A DNA stretch of 64,000 nt from Nodosilinea sp. E11. GTDB taxonomy: Bacteria; Cyanobacteriota; Cyanobacteriia; Phormidesmidales; Phormidesmidaceae. Shown here one piece after another: positions 45,399 through 53,416 of the stretch (position 1 is its first letter; every line of letters begins with the position of its first letter). The position numbers were made by a program, and so were the translations under genes. The notes beneath the pieces are model-generated. The model ran no database searches, was not told where the DNA came from, and worked only from the letters and a program-made list of their open reading frames with translations. Location: contig NZ_CP136520.1 of the NCBI RefSeq assembly GCF_032813545.1, positions 2,040,001-2,104,000 on the forward strand, read 5' to 3'.

Positions 45399-46130
45399 AT
45401 GGCAACCCCAGTTCCTACCTCCCTCCGCGAGCAGCAACACCCGATGATTCGGGGTCTTGCCGATCGGATCGAAGCTACTTGGCAACAGTACCTAGACCTG
45501 TCGCCCTACAGCCTGCCAGACGACCTGGGCTACATTGAGGGTCGCCTAGAGGGCGAACGCCTCACCATTGAGAACCAGTGCTACCAGACCCCCCAGTTTC
45601 GCAAGCTGCACCTAGAACTGGCGCGGGTAGGAGCTAACCTCGACATTCTGCACTGTGTGATGTTTCCCCGCCCCGAGTACGACTTACCCATGTTTGGCTG
45701 CGACCTGGTGGGGGGACGCGGGCAAATTAGCGCGGCCATTATTGACCTGTCGCCGGTAACAGGAGCACTGCCCGAGGGCTATAGTGAGGCCCTAGAGGCT
45801 TTGCCATCCCAGAGCTTTGCCGAAGAACGCGATCTACCCGGTTGGGGAACGATATTTTCGCCTTACTGCCGGTTTATTCGCCCCACCAGCCCTGAAGAGG
45901 AGGAGGCCTTTGTAGGGCTGATTGTTACCTACCTAGCGCTGCACTGCCAACAGGCGATCGCCACCCCGGCTACCCCAGGCCAGAGAGAGCACATTCTGGC
46001 GGGCCAGCGCCACTACTGCGAACAACAGCAAAAAAACGATAAAACCCGCCGGGTGCTCGAAAAAGCCTTTGGCCAAGCCTGGGCCGATCGCTACATGACC
46101 ACGGTGCTATTTGACCTCGCCGAGGCTTAA
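45399..46130 (+). CDS. pcyA: Phycocyanobilin:ferredoxin oxidoreductase
   Basis: PcyA reduces biliverdin IXalpha with ferredoxin electrons in two steps to phycocyanobilin, the chromophore of phycobilisomes and of phytochromes. The 243-residue protein has the FDBR fold: [77 protein letters not shown], containing the key catalytic residues (Glu of IENQ region, His of ILHC, Asp of GCDLV). The C-terminus is [17 protein letters not shown] at 45399 is preferred over a TTG three codons upstream. The gene shows the host can make phycobilisomes. Confidence 0.96.
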   Translation: MATPVPTSLREQQHPMIRGLADRIEATWQQYLDLSPYSLPDDLGYIEGRLEGERLTIENQCYQTPQFRKLHLELARVGANLDILHCVMFPRPEYDLPMFGCDLVGGRGQISAAIIDLSPVTGALPEGYSEALEALPSQSFAEERDLPGWGTIFSPYCRFIRPTSPEEEEAFVGLIVTYLALHCQQAIATPATPGQREHILAGQRHYCEQQQKNDKTRRVLEKAFGQAWADRYMTTVLFDLAEA

Positions 46131-46157
46131 GGCCTAGTACGTGACCAAACTGAGGGA

Positions 46158-46212
46158 GTCAGGTTCCAGGTTTCAGGTCTGCCATGAACCTGAAACCTGA
46201 AACCTGTCACCT
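46158..46212. repeat. REP-like short inverted repeat (family 3), copy 2
   Basis: AGGTTTCAGGT (46168-46178) is repeated as its exact reverse complement at 46188-46198 around CTGCCATGA, followed by GAAACCTGTCACC. The layout matches copies at 6962 and 49083. It is a possible transcript end for pcyA. Confidence 0.5.
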
Positions 46213-46330
46213 TTGACTTGGCAGACTACTCGTTGGTTAGTGCTTAAGCGTAGATTCTGTGGCACAGGTGGAGTAGGCGTGTAGGGTTAATTAGAATAGA
46301 GAATCTTTGTTGTACACCTGCGCCGCCGCC

Positions 46331-46951
46331 ATGACCGTCAGTTCTCCTACCCCGCTAGACACGCTTACCCTCGACACTGAGGCTGAGCTGGCCTCACCTC
46401 GCCTCGGCCGCGTGATCGTGTTTACCGGCCCTAGTGGAGTGGGCAAGGGTACGCTGCTACAGGCCCTGCGCCATCGCTACCCGGCCCTCAAGCTGTCGGT
46501 GTCGGCTACCACGCGATCGCCCCGCCCCGGCGAAGTCGATGGCCAAGACTACTTTTTTGTTAGCCGCGACGCCTTTAAGTCGATGGTTGAGCAGGGCGAA
46601 CTGCTCGAATGGGCTGAGTTTGCTGGCAACCTCTACGGCACCCCTAAGACCCCCGTGCTCAGAGACATCGAAGCCGGGTATTGGGTGATTTTAGAAATTG
46701 AACTAGAGGGAGCCCGCCAGGTGCGAGAAACCTTCCCCCACGCGCTTCAGTTGTTTGTCTTGCCCCCTTCGCTGGAAGAGCTAGAAAGCCGCATTCGTCT
46801 GCGGGGTAAAGATGCCGACGATGCGATCGCACGACGACTCCAGCGTGCCCGAGTCGAAATTGACGCCGCCGCCGAGTTTGACCGGCAGATTGTCAACGAC
46901 GATTTAGACGTCGCCCTTCAACAACTCGAAACCGCCATCTTTACCGATTGA
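46331..46951 (+). CDS. gmk: Guanylate kinase
   Basis: Gmk phosphorylates GMP to GDP with ATP. The 206-residue protein has a short N-terminal extension (residues 1-25), then [24 protein letters not shown] (P-loop), the GMP-binding region [50 protein letters not shown], and [35 protein letters not shown]. The start at 46331 (MTVSSPTPL) is preferred to an upstream in-frame ATG. A nested repeat and a terminator follow. Confidence 0.95.
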   Translation: MTVSSPTPLDTLTLDTEAELASPRLGRVIVFTGPSGVGKGTLLQALRHRYPALKLSVSATTRSPRPGEVDGQDYFFVSRDAFKSMVEQGELLEWAEFAGNLYGTPKTPVLRDIEAGYWVILEIELEGARQVRETFPHALQLFVLPPSLEELESRIRLRGKDADDAIARRLQRARVEIDAAAEFDRQIVNDDLDVALQQLETAIFTD

Positions 46952-47018
46952 GCGTGAAGGAATCTTTCTGTGGGCAGAGCATTCTATAAATCACCCTCGC
47001 GATCGGCCCTTACTGATT

Positions 47019-47210
47019 TATAGCTGTAGCCAGTCCGGTTAAGACATTTTCCCTAAGGCGATTTCTGGACAACTTTCTCCCTAATGGTGGGCAGTGCCCA
47101 ACCTACGGTGGCTACAGTCGCCAGATACAGCGGGGATCTGCTTTTCTAGAAATCTCCTAAGAACGTTTCTAAGGTTTCTGGATGTCCTAACCCAAGTGAC
47201 TACGGCTATA
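47019..47210. repeat. MITE-like repeat, family 1, copy C (long form with internal block)
   Basis: The tips TATAGCTGTAGCCAGTCCGG and AGTGACTACGGCTATA match copy B. Between CCCTAA and CTAAGAACGTTTCTAAGG there is an extra ~105-bp block (about 47053-47160) absent from copies A and B. The block contains a GTGGGCAGTGCCCA palindrome. The same block occurs alone at 54972-55080. Copy C is therefore either the full-length form or an element with a nested insertion. Confidence 0.75.
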
Positions 47211-47220
47211 AATCCTTTTG

Positions 47221-47257
47221 CAAAGAACCAGACGCCTCAACGGCGTCTGGTTCTTTG
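47221..47257 (+). terminator. Terminator downstream of gmk
   Basis: CAAAGAACCAGACGCC (47221-47236) pairs with GGCGTCTGGTTCTTTG (47242-47257) around a 5-base loop. The perfect 16-bp stem ends in AAAG/CTTT, giving T-rich 3' sequence (TTCTTTGC) for the plus strand. It lies 270 bases after gmk and 72 bases before tRNA-Leu. Confidence 0.75.
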
Positions 47258-47328
47258 CTATTCACCAACCCAAGACAAGGACCAACTTGCCTAAAGGCCA
47301 TTAACTCGATCTAGCCGACTTAAAACAA

Positions 47329-47410
47329 TGCGGATGGCGAGACTCGAACTCGCACAGCGTAAGCCACACGCCCCTCAAGCGTGCGTGTCTACCAATTCCA
47401 CCACATCCGC
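47329..47410 (-). tRNA. tRNA-Leu (anticodon GAG)
   Basis: On the minus strand, acceptor GCGGATG pairs with CATCCGC and the D-loop has GGAATTGGTAGACAC. The anticodon stem CACGC/GCGTG encloses TTGAGGG, giving anticodon GAG. The class II variable arm TGGCTTACGCTGT and T-arm GCGAG TTCGAGT CTCGC complete the structure. The discriminator base is A (complement of 47329) and CCA is not encoded. Confidence 0.97.
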
Positions 47411-47672
47411 TGGTGTGTTCTGAACCGTACTAACATTAGGCGCAGCTGAGGGAAGCTCACCGTCATGCACAAGCTCAGATATATAAGAGTAAACCATAAT
47501 GGTGCAATTGTCAGAACCAACTCGGCAATATTTATCACTCCACCACCGTGATACGATCAGCAACCGTCGTATGATGCTGGTTATGGTCGGTTGCGGCAGT
47601 GGGCTGGGGTTGCTTAGCTAGACTGCTAAACCCCAAACCCCTCAATGGTCTGTTGCTATTTGCCCTACGTAC

Positions 47673-49022
47673 ATGCGCTTTTCTAAGATTTTGATTGCTA
47701 ACCGGGGAGAAATTGCGCTGCGCATCCTCCGTACCTGCGAAGAAATGGGCATAGCCACCGTTGCGGTTCACTCCACCGTCGATCGTCACGCCCTCCACGT
47801 GCAGTTGGCCGACGAAGCGGTGTGCATTGGCGAAGCCCCCAGCCAAAAAAGCTACCTCAACATTCCCAATATCATCGCCGCCGCGCTCACCCGCAACGCC
47901 AGCGCCATTCACCCCGGCTACGGGTTCTTAGCTGAAAACGCCCGCTTTGCCGAGATCTGTGCCGACCACCAGATCGTCTTTGTCGGCCCCTCCCCCGACT
48001 CGATTCGGAGAATGGGTGACAAATCGACGGCGAAAGACACGATGCAGAAGGTGGGCGTGCCCACAGTGCCCGGTAGCGGCGGCCTGCTCAACGACGAGAC
48101 CGAAGCCTATAAGGTGGCCAGCGAAATCGGCTACCCCGTGATGATCAAAGCCACCGCCGGGGGCGGCGGACGCGGCATGCGTCTGGTCAACAGCGAGGTC
48201 GAGCTAATCAAAGCCTTTATGGCGGCCCAGGGCGAGGCCCAGGCCGCCTTTGGCAACGGTGGCGTCTACATGGAGAAGTTTATCGATCGCCCCCGCCATA
48301 TCGAGTTTCAGATCTTGGCCGACAGCCACGGTAACGTGGTGCACCTGGGCGAGCGCGACTGCTCGATTCAGCGCCGCCACCAAAAGCTTTTAGAGGAAGC
48401 TCCCAGCCCCCGGCTGACCGCAGAGCAACGGGAGAAAATGGGCGCGGCAGCGGTGCTGGCGGCCCAGTCCATTAACTACGTAGGCGCAGGCACCGTAGAG
48501 TTTCTGGTCGATGGCCAGGGCAACTTCTACTTCATGGAGATGAACACTCGCATTCAGGTCGAGCACCCGGTCACCGAAATGATCACCGGTATCGACCTGA
48601 TTGCGGCCCAGCTGCTCATTGCCCAGGGCGAAAAGCTGCCCTTTACCCAGTCTGAGATTCAAATTCGTGGTCACGCCATTGAGTGCCGCATCAACGCCGA
48701 AGACCCCGATCACAACTTTCGCCCCAACCCTGGCCGCATTAGCGGCTACCTAGCCCCCGGCGGCATGGGCGTGCGAATGGATTCCCACGTCTATACCGAC
48801 TACGAAATTCCGCCCTACTACGACTCGCTGGTGGGCAAGCTGATTGTCTGGGGGCCAGACCGCCCTACCGCCATTCGCCGCATGCGCCGCGCCCTGCGGG
48901 AGTGCGCTATCACCGGGTTGCCCACCACCATTGGCTTTCACCAAAAGGTGTTAGAAAACGCCAACTTTCTCAGCGGCGATGTCTACACCAACTTTGTCGC
49001 TGAGATGATGGCGACGCCCTGA
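47673..49022 (+). CDS. accC: Acetyl-CoA carboxylase, biotin carboxylase subunit
   Basis: AccC uses ATP and bicarbonate to carboxylate biotin on the carrier protein AccB, the first step of fatty acid synthesis. The 449-residue protein has [46 protein letters not shown], the ATP-grasp [53 protein letters not shown] and [14 protein letters not shown]. Length and motifs are standard. The biotin carrier accB is not beside it, as is common in cyanobacteria. The hairpin ACCGCCA/TGGCGGT after the stop (49025-49045) may end the transcript. Confidence 0.97.
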   Translation: MRFSKILIANRGEIALRILRTCEEMGIATVAVHSTVDRHALHVQLADEAVCIGEAPSQKSYLNIPNIIAAALTRNASAIHPGYGFLAENARFAEICADHQIVFVGPSPDSIRRMGDKSTAKDTMQKVGVPTVPGSGGLLNDETEAYKVASEIGYPVMIKATAGGGGRGMRLVNSEVELIKAFMAAQGEAQAAFGNGGVYMEKFIDRPRHIEFQILADSHGNVVHLGERDCSIQRRHQKLLEEAPSPRLTAEQREKMGAAAVLAAQSINYVGAGTVEFLVDGQGNFYFMEMNTRIQVEHPVTEMITGIDLIAAQLLIAQGEKLPFTQSEIQIRGHAIECRINAEDPDHNFRPNPGRISGYLAPGGMGVRMDSHVYTDYEIPPYYDSLVGKLIVWGPDRPTAIRRMRRALRECAITGLPTTIGFHQKVLENANFLSGDVYTNFVAEMMATP

Positions 49023-49024
49023 AA

Positions 49025-49045
49025 ACCGCCATCCTAGTTGGCGGT
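49025..49045 (+). terminator. Possible terminator of accC
   Basis: ACCGCCA (49025-49031) pairs with TGGCGGT (49039-49045) across a 7-base loop TCCTAGT, immediately after the accC stop. No T-tract follows, so termination may be weak. Confidence 0.45.
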
Positions 49046-49082
49046 CAGGCAAAGGGGATAGGTGAGGAACGAGTTATGGGCT

Positions 49083-49142
49083 ATCAGGCATCAGGTCTAC
49101 CTTGAACCCGATCCCTGATACCCGAAACCTAAGACCGTATAG
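49083..49142. repeat. REP-like short inverted repeat (family 3), copy 3
   Basis: ATCAGGCATCAGGTCTACCTTG, then AACCCGATCCCTGATACCCG and AAACCT share the TCAGGTCTACCTTGAACC core with copy 1 (6962). TATCAGGCATCAGG and CCTGATA form imperfect arms. It lies between accC and the convergent YggT gene. Confidence 0.45.
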
Positions 49143-49156
49143 CCTGGCGAGTACGG

Positions 49157-49441
49157 CTAACCCAGCATTCGCAATAGGCCCTGCTGGCCTACCAAAATCT
49201 CGCGCAGCAGGGTGACAATGCCCACCCAGATCACCGGGGCGATATCGACGCCACCAATCGGGGGGACCAGCTTACGCACGGGCACCAGCAACGGCTCAGT
49301 CGGCCAGGCTATCAAAGCAAACGGCAGCTTAGAGAGGTTGGCCTGGGGGTACCAGCTGAGCACAATGCGAAAGATAAATAATAGGGTCATCAACCCCAGC
49401 AGCAGGCCCACGCCTAGATTCAGCACTTGAGTGGTGGCCAT
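49157..49441 (-). CDS. YggT-family membrane protein
   Basis: The 94-residue protein has two predicted membrane helices (LNLGVGLLLGLMTLLFIFRIVLSWY at about 5-30, and PVIWVGIVTLLREILVG near the C-terminus) and the YggT signature around SKLPFALIAWPTEPLLVPVRKLVPPIGGVDIAPVIWV, with conserved PTEP and RKxxPPxGxxDxSP-like pattern. ATG at 49441 has GGAGG upstream; an earlier in-frame ATG at 49495 is less likely. Cyanobacterial and chloroplast relatives (YCF19/CCB3-like) help cytochrome b6f or cell division; here the role is unassigned. Confidence 0.88.
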   Translation of the reverse strand: MATTQVLNLGVGLLLGLMTLLFIFRIVLSWYPQANLSKLPFALIAWPTEPLLVPVRKLVPPIGGVDIAPVIWVGIVTLLREILVGQQGLLRMLG

Positions 49442-49651
49442 GGGTTCCTCCAAAATACGCCGTTGCAGTAGATACAATTCTAAAGCTTTCCCCACCGCAT
49501 TCTCTATGCTCTGGTGGCTTTACCCCAACGATTGAGGGGGTTCGATGGCAAAAATCTTGGGGCAGCGAGGTTTGGCTGTGGTGCAGCAGGCGTAACTTGA
49601 TCAATAATGATCAGTAACAATCGGTTTCAATCGTTATCAGGATCAAAGGAT

Positions 49652-49771
49652 ATGACACCGTCTTTAACTAACTTCTTGCTGAGCCTGCTTGCCGGGGCTG
49701 TGATCATCGTCGTCCCCGCCACCGTCTTCTTGGTGTTTGTGAGCCAGCGCGACAAAATTCAGCGCCAGTAG
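49652..49771 (+). CDS. psbX: Photosystem II reaction centre protein X
   Basis: PsbX is a single-helix subunit of photosystem II near cytochrome b559 and PsbA, and it helps bind plastoquinone. The 39-residue frame begins [18 protein letters not shown] with a hydrophobic helix of about 20 residues, ends SQRDKIQRQ, and matches known PsbX proteins in size and sequence. AAGGA 6 bases before the ATG supports translation. A terminator (49828-49858) follows, and ycf66 lies 150 bases downstream, a neighbourhood seen in other cyanobacteria. Confidence 0.9.
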   Translation: MTPSLTNFLLSLLAGAVIIVVPATVFLVFVSQRDKIQRQ

Positions 49772-49827
49772 GCCAAGGGTTGTGCCCATTGGCCTAGGTC
49801 GGGGGGCACAACCTAGCAACTTTGCAG

Positions 49828-49858
49828 TCGGGAGCGCCCAGTGGGTTCCCGATTTTTT
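49828..49858 (+). terminator. Terminator of psbX
   Basis: TCGGGA (49828-49833) pairs with TCCCGA (49847-49852), with inner CCCA/TGGG, and TTTTTT follows at 49853-49858. It is a textbook rho-independent terminator, 57 bases past psbX. Confidence 0.88.
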
Positions 49859-49921
49859 CGTTAAGTCGGCTAGAATTAACGTGTTCGGTTGGCAGAGGCG
49901 ATCGCCTAAGAGGAATTTGCC

Positions 49922-50689
49922 GTGAATTTTGGTACCCCCGTCCCCCTGCTGCTGGGCATCTTTATGGTGATTTGCGGCGTGGCCCTGTTCTTTCTAGATC
50001 GGCTCAAGCCGGGCTACGAGCGCGACTCCGATAAGGTTTACGCCATTCTGTTTTTGCTGTCAGGGGTGTTTTTGCTCGGCAACCTGACGATGGACATCAT
50101 CCCCTCATTTCAGCAGATGCTGATGGTGGGCATGCTGGTGTCGCTGATGATTCAAAACATCAACTCCAGAACACCGTTGGCAGCGCGCCCTGGCCCGCTC
50201 GATGGCGGTGACTACGGCGGCGGCGGTTATCGTCCCCCCAGTCGGGGTGTGCGCCCCCCTGCCTACGGCCCCGATCGCACTAACCTACGCGCTGAGCTCG
50301 ACCGCCGCGACTACGGCCCCGACGATCGCTACAACCGGCCCCGCCCCATGCTGGGAGGTCGTGAAGAGCCCGGTGGTCGCCCCCCCTACAACGCCGATGT
50401 CTATGGCGATGGTCGGCCAATGCGCCGCGATGACGGCCCGATGGATCGCCCTCTAGACGGTCGCCCCTTAGACAGCCGCCCTATGGACAATCGTCCTCCC
50501 GACGGTCGCCCGCCCATGGATGGCCCTGACGGCCCTCCCTACTACGGCAGTGGCCCTCGCCCCGGCGACGATCGCGTTCGTCGCCGTCGCCCCCCCAAAA
50601 GCCGCAGCGAATACAACGATCGCTACCGCCTCGACCCCGGTCCGCCGCCGCCTCGGCCTGACTACCGCCCCGATCGCGACCCCCTCTAG
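49922..50689 (+). CDS. ycf66: Ycf66-family protein with long proline/arginine/aspartate-rich tail
   Basis: The 255-residue protein begins with the Ycf66 membrane domain (about 1-90): a helix PVPLLLGIFMVICGVALFFLDRLKPGYERDSDKVYAILFLLSGVFLLGNLTMDIIPSFQQMLMVGMLVSLMIQNINSR with two to three hydrophobic segments. From 95 on it is a low-complexity tail with repeats of DGRP, DNRP, RPMD and PPDGRPP, rich in Arg, Asp, Pro and Gly and probably disordered. It starts at a GTG with AAGAGGAA upstream. The domain is conserved in cyanobacteria and algal plastids; the function is not established. Residue repeat number may vary between strains. Confidence 0.9.
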   Translation: MNFGTPVPLLLGIFMVICGVALFFLDRLKPGYERDSDKVYAILFLLSGVFLLGNLTMDIIPSFQQMLMVGMLVSLMIQNINSRTPLAARPGPLDGGDYGGGGYRPPSRGVRPPAYGPDRTNLRAELDRRDYGPDDRYNRPRPMLGGREEPGGRPPYNADVYGDGRPMRRDDGPMDRPLDGRPLDSRPMDNRPPDGRPPMDGPDGPPYYGSGPRPGDDRVRRRRPPKSRSEYNDRYRLDPGPPPPRPDYRPDRDPL

Positions 50690-50738
50690 GCGCAGGCTAT
50701 AGTTTGGCGATTTTTGTGGCCTGATTTCGGTAATTATC

Positions 50739-51047
50739 TTGTCATCTTTGCCCGTTGATTTTGATACGGCCACGATTGCTGGCAGCGCTCTATGGGCGAT
50801 CGCGTTTTACTGGGGTTTTTCACCCTTGAGCGATCGGCTCATTTCAGCTCTAGAAGGCTGGCTGGGAGCAGATTCTCCAGCGGCATCACTCTTGAGCGTA
50901 GTGCCGTTTTTAGGGTTTGGGGGCCTAACTCACTACGGCCTGACTCTGTCACTGGGGGGCAGCTGGGCCGTCAGCCTGGGTGTCATTTCTGCAATCGGCT
51001 GTGGCGTGTATGAGTTGGGTCGGCGCGACGGTCAGGCATCTGAATAA
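50739..51047 (+). CDS. Small membrane protein of unknown function
   Basis: The 102-residue frame has no ATG and would start with TTG at 50739 (MSSLPVDF). It encodes about three hydrophobic segments (IAGSALWAIAFYWGFSPLS, SLLSVVPFLGFGGLTHYGL, WAVSLGVISAIGCGVYELG) and ends in RRDGQASE. It lies 49 bases after ycf66 on the same strand and may be transcribed with it. The weak start lowers confidence. Confidence 0.5.
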   Translation: MSSLPVDFDTATIAGSALWAIAFYWGFSPLSDRLISALEGWLGADSPAASLLSVVPFLGFGGLTHYGLTLSLGGSWAVSLGVISAIGCGVYELGRRDGQASE

Positions 51048-51186
51048 CACCGGCCCTAGAGCCCATGGCGGTAGCTTTGCCAGGGGTGTTTGTAACAGTG
51101 CAGACGCGATCGCACCCAGCTAATAGGCATAGGCAAAGCCCTTTGCTATCCTACCCACATACAGTGGGAGCAGGTAGTGCCGTTCT

Positions 51187-52077
51187 ATGAAGCCTAAGCA
51201 ACTGATCCTTTTAGGGCTGCCTGGGGTGGGGGTAAACACCCAGGCAGCGGCCCTCGCAAACCAGTGGCAGGTGCCCCATGTGGTTATGGGAGATCTCGTG
51301 CGTGGGGCGATCGCCGCCGAGACAGCCATCGGCCTTGAGGCCCGCACCTATGTAGACTCAGGCGAGCTGGTACCCGATGTATTGGCCATGAAGCTAATCC
51401 GCAAGCGGTTTGAGCAGCCTGACACCATGCTCAAAGGCTGGGTGCTAGAGGGGTTTCCGCGCACGCTGGCCCAGGCTCAGGCGTTTGATCAGTGGTGGGC
51501 AGCGGTGGGGCAGCCACCAGCGACGGTGGCCTATCTCAAAGCACCAACGGAGTTTTTGATCATCCGAGTCTTAAACGAAAGCAGCGAAAAGCCGCCAATT
51601 TCGGCCATCCGAGACCGCTTAGAGAGCTCTCAGCAGTCGTTAGAGCCGTTGATTGAGTACTATCAGCAGCGATCGCAGCTCGCCACGATCAACGCCAGCC
51701 TGTCGTTTGCGGAGGTCGCCAGCGCCTTGGCCCAGCTGGGCGAAGAAGACACCGGTGCCGCTAAATTGATTCGTGATGAGGCCGAACTCGATGCGTTGCT
51801 AGCCAGTGAACCTTTGCTGGTGGTCGATTGTATGGCGTCTTGGTGCGGCTCTTGCAAACAGGTGATGCCGTCGATCAATAAACTAGCTGAGGCCTATGAC
51901 GATTCGGTCATGGTTAGAAAGATTGACTTTGATGCCAATCGGCAAATTACCAAACGATTTGGGCTGAAGGGCATTCCGGCGGTAATGTTCTTTAAAGACG
52001 GTGAACGGTGTGAGACCCTAACCGGCATCAAGTCTTACCAGGAATACAACGATGCGGTAAATCGCCTGTTGGCCTGA
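51187..52077 (+). CDS. Adenylate kinase-like/thioredoxin fusion protein
   Basis: The 296-residue protein joins two domains. Residues 1-185 resemble adenylate kinase: a P-loop-like GLPGVGVNTQAA (10-21), GDLVRGAIAAETAIGLEARTYVDSGELVPDVLAMKLI, LEGFPRTLAQAQAFD (88-101) and RLESSQQSLEPLIEYYQQ. The P-loop is abnormal: GKGT is GVNT, so the catalytic Lys is absent, and the LID domain seems short. Residues about 205-296 are a thioredoxin with active site WCGSC (219-223) and cis-Pro at 264 in GLKGIPAVMFF. The kinase half probably binds nucleotides without standard catalysis, or is a regulator, while the thioredoxin half reduces disulfides. It starts at the ATG at 51187 and stands alone. Confidence 0.9.
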   Translation: MKPKQLILLGLPGVGVNTQAAALANQWQVPHVVMGDLVRGAIAAETAIGLEARTYVDSGELVPDVLAMKLIRKRFEQPDTMLKGWVLEGFPRTLAQAQAFDQWWAAVGQPPATVAYLKAPTEFLIIRVLNESSEKPPISAIRDRLESSQQSLEPLIEYYQQRSQLATINASLSFAEVASALAQLGEEDTGAAKLIRDEAELDALLASEPLLVVDCMASWCGSCKQVMPSINKLAEAYDDSVMVRKIDFDANRQITKRFGLKGIPAVMFFKDGERCETLTGIKSYQEYNDAVNRLLA

Positions 52078-52166
52078 TGCCTATGCAAAAGCACCAGAGG
52101 TCTCTGGGGACCAGAATTGGGCGAGGGAAACCTACCATTGAGGTTGCCATAGGTTTGGCAGCTGAC

Positions 52167-53411
52167 CTAGAGCGAGGTTGATGATTCCTGTTCTGTGGTT
52201 TCGGCGACGATCGCTGGCTCAACAGCGGGCGGGTGGGTGGGCAAAATCACCGTAAAGGTTGAACCTTGCCCAGGTTGCGATGACACGGCAATTTCGCCCT
52301 GCATCAAATTGACAAGCTGAGCCACGATCGCTAGGCCTAGGCCGGTGCCCTGATCGGTCTCAGCGGTAGAACTAGAGCTGACCCGATAGTAGGGCTCAAA
52401 AATATAGTTCTGCTCGGCCTGAGCCATGCCAATGCCGCTGTCGCGCACCGTAATGGACCAGCGATTATCGCTGAGGGTCTCTGCTGCGATCGCCACATAG
52501 CCGCTCTCGGTGTAGCGAATCGCATTGCTCAGCAGGTTAGTAAGGATTTGCTGGAGGCGCAAGGGATCGGTTTGCACGGTGGGGGGAATGCGATCGCACG
52601 CTACCCTTAACTCCAATCCCTTATTTCGCGCTAGGGGTTCAACAATTTCAATCACCGACCGAATCAGCTCTTGCGGCTCAATCGTCCCGATTTTGAGCTT
52701 AATTTGGCCATCGCTCTTTTGCAGTTGGAGCGTGTCGTTAATCAGCCGCAGCAATAGCCGCCCACTGCGCAACACCCGCTCAATACTTTCGAGATGGACA
52801 TAGGAATCTTTAATTTCGGCCTGCTGCTGCTGGCGCAGAAACAGGTCGGCATAGCCAATAATCGACGTTAGCGGCGTTTTGAGCTCGTGGGTTAGCTTTG
52901 ACATATTGTCGTGGCTAGCCCGCACCAAACGGGTGAGTTCTTGGTTGGTCAGCTGCATTTGGGCTCTGAGCTGGTCTAGCTCTTCCATGCGACTTTGGGT
53001 ATAGCTGTCAAAGCAACGGGCGATCGCCTCGTCAATCACCGTATCAATTAACCGAATGGCCCACAGCACATCCTTGGGCGCGGCCTGCACCAGGTCGGCC
53101 TCTAGCTCTGAGAAAACAACCGATCGCAGCAGACGATATTCCCGCGCAATTTCTGCCGGTTCAAACCCCTGCTCAGCCCGAATTAGACCATGCTCCAGGC
53201 TAGCCTCATCAATGATTTCAAAGTTTTCGAGCTCACTATCGGCCAACATGGCAGCCAGCGACTCTAGCACCCTGGGCAAGCTATCGCGCACCGCTTTGAA
53301 GGTGAGTTCGTTGGTGGCCTCAATCTGCTGATCGTCAAAGACGGCATTAATCCATAGCTCAATAATTCTGTCGCGCTTTTGATCCAAAATGGTGCTGAAA
53401 TCCATTTTCAT
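52167..53411 (-). CDS. Sensor histidine kinase with RsbRD-type N-terminal domain
   Basis: The 414-residue kinase has no membrane helix. Residues about 5-145 resemble the RsbRD N-terminal (RsbR/globin-like helical) sensor domain (ILDQKRDRIIELWI, AEIAREYRLLRSVVF, DTVIDEAIARCFDSYT). A short coiled coil follows (142-170). The HisKA domain has the phospho-acceptor His 175 in KLTHELKTPLTSIIGYADL. The HATPase domain has N-box TNLLSNAIRYTESG, G1 VRDSGIGMAQ and G2 GTGLGLAIVAQL. No response regulator gene is near, so its partner is unknown. The signal sensed by the N-domain is also unknown. Confidence 0.93.
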   Translation of the reverse strand: MKMDFSTILDQKRDRIIELWINAVFDDQQIEATNELTFKAVRDSLPRVLESLAAMLADSELENFEIIDEASLEHGLIRAEQGFEPAEIAREYRLLRSVVFSELEADLVQAAPKDVLWAIRLIDTVIDEAIARCFDSYTQSRMEELDQLRAQMQLTNQELTRLVRASHDNMSKLTHELKTPLTSIIGYADLFLRQQQQAEIKDSYVHLESIERVLRSGRLLLRLINDTLQLQKSDGQIKLKIGTIEPQELIRSVIEIVEPLARNKGLELRVACDRIPPTVQTDPLRLQQILTNLLSNAIRYTESGYVAIAAETLSDNRWSITVRDSGIGMAQAEQNYIFEPYYRVSSSSTAETDQGTGLGLAIVAQLVNLMQGEIAVSSQPGQGSTFTVILPTHPPAVEPAIVAETTEQESSTSL

Positions 53412-53416
53412 AGCGC

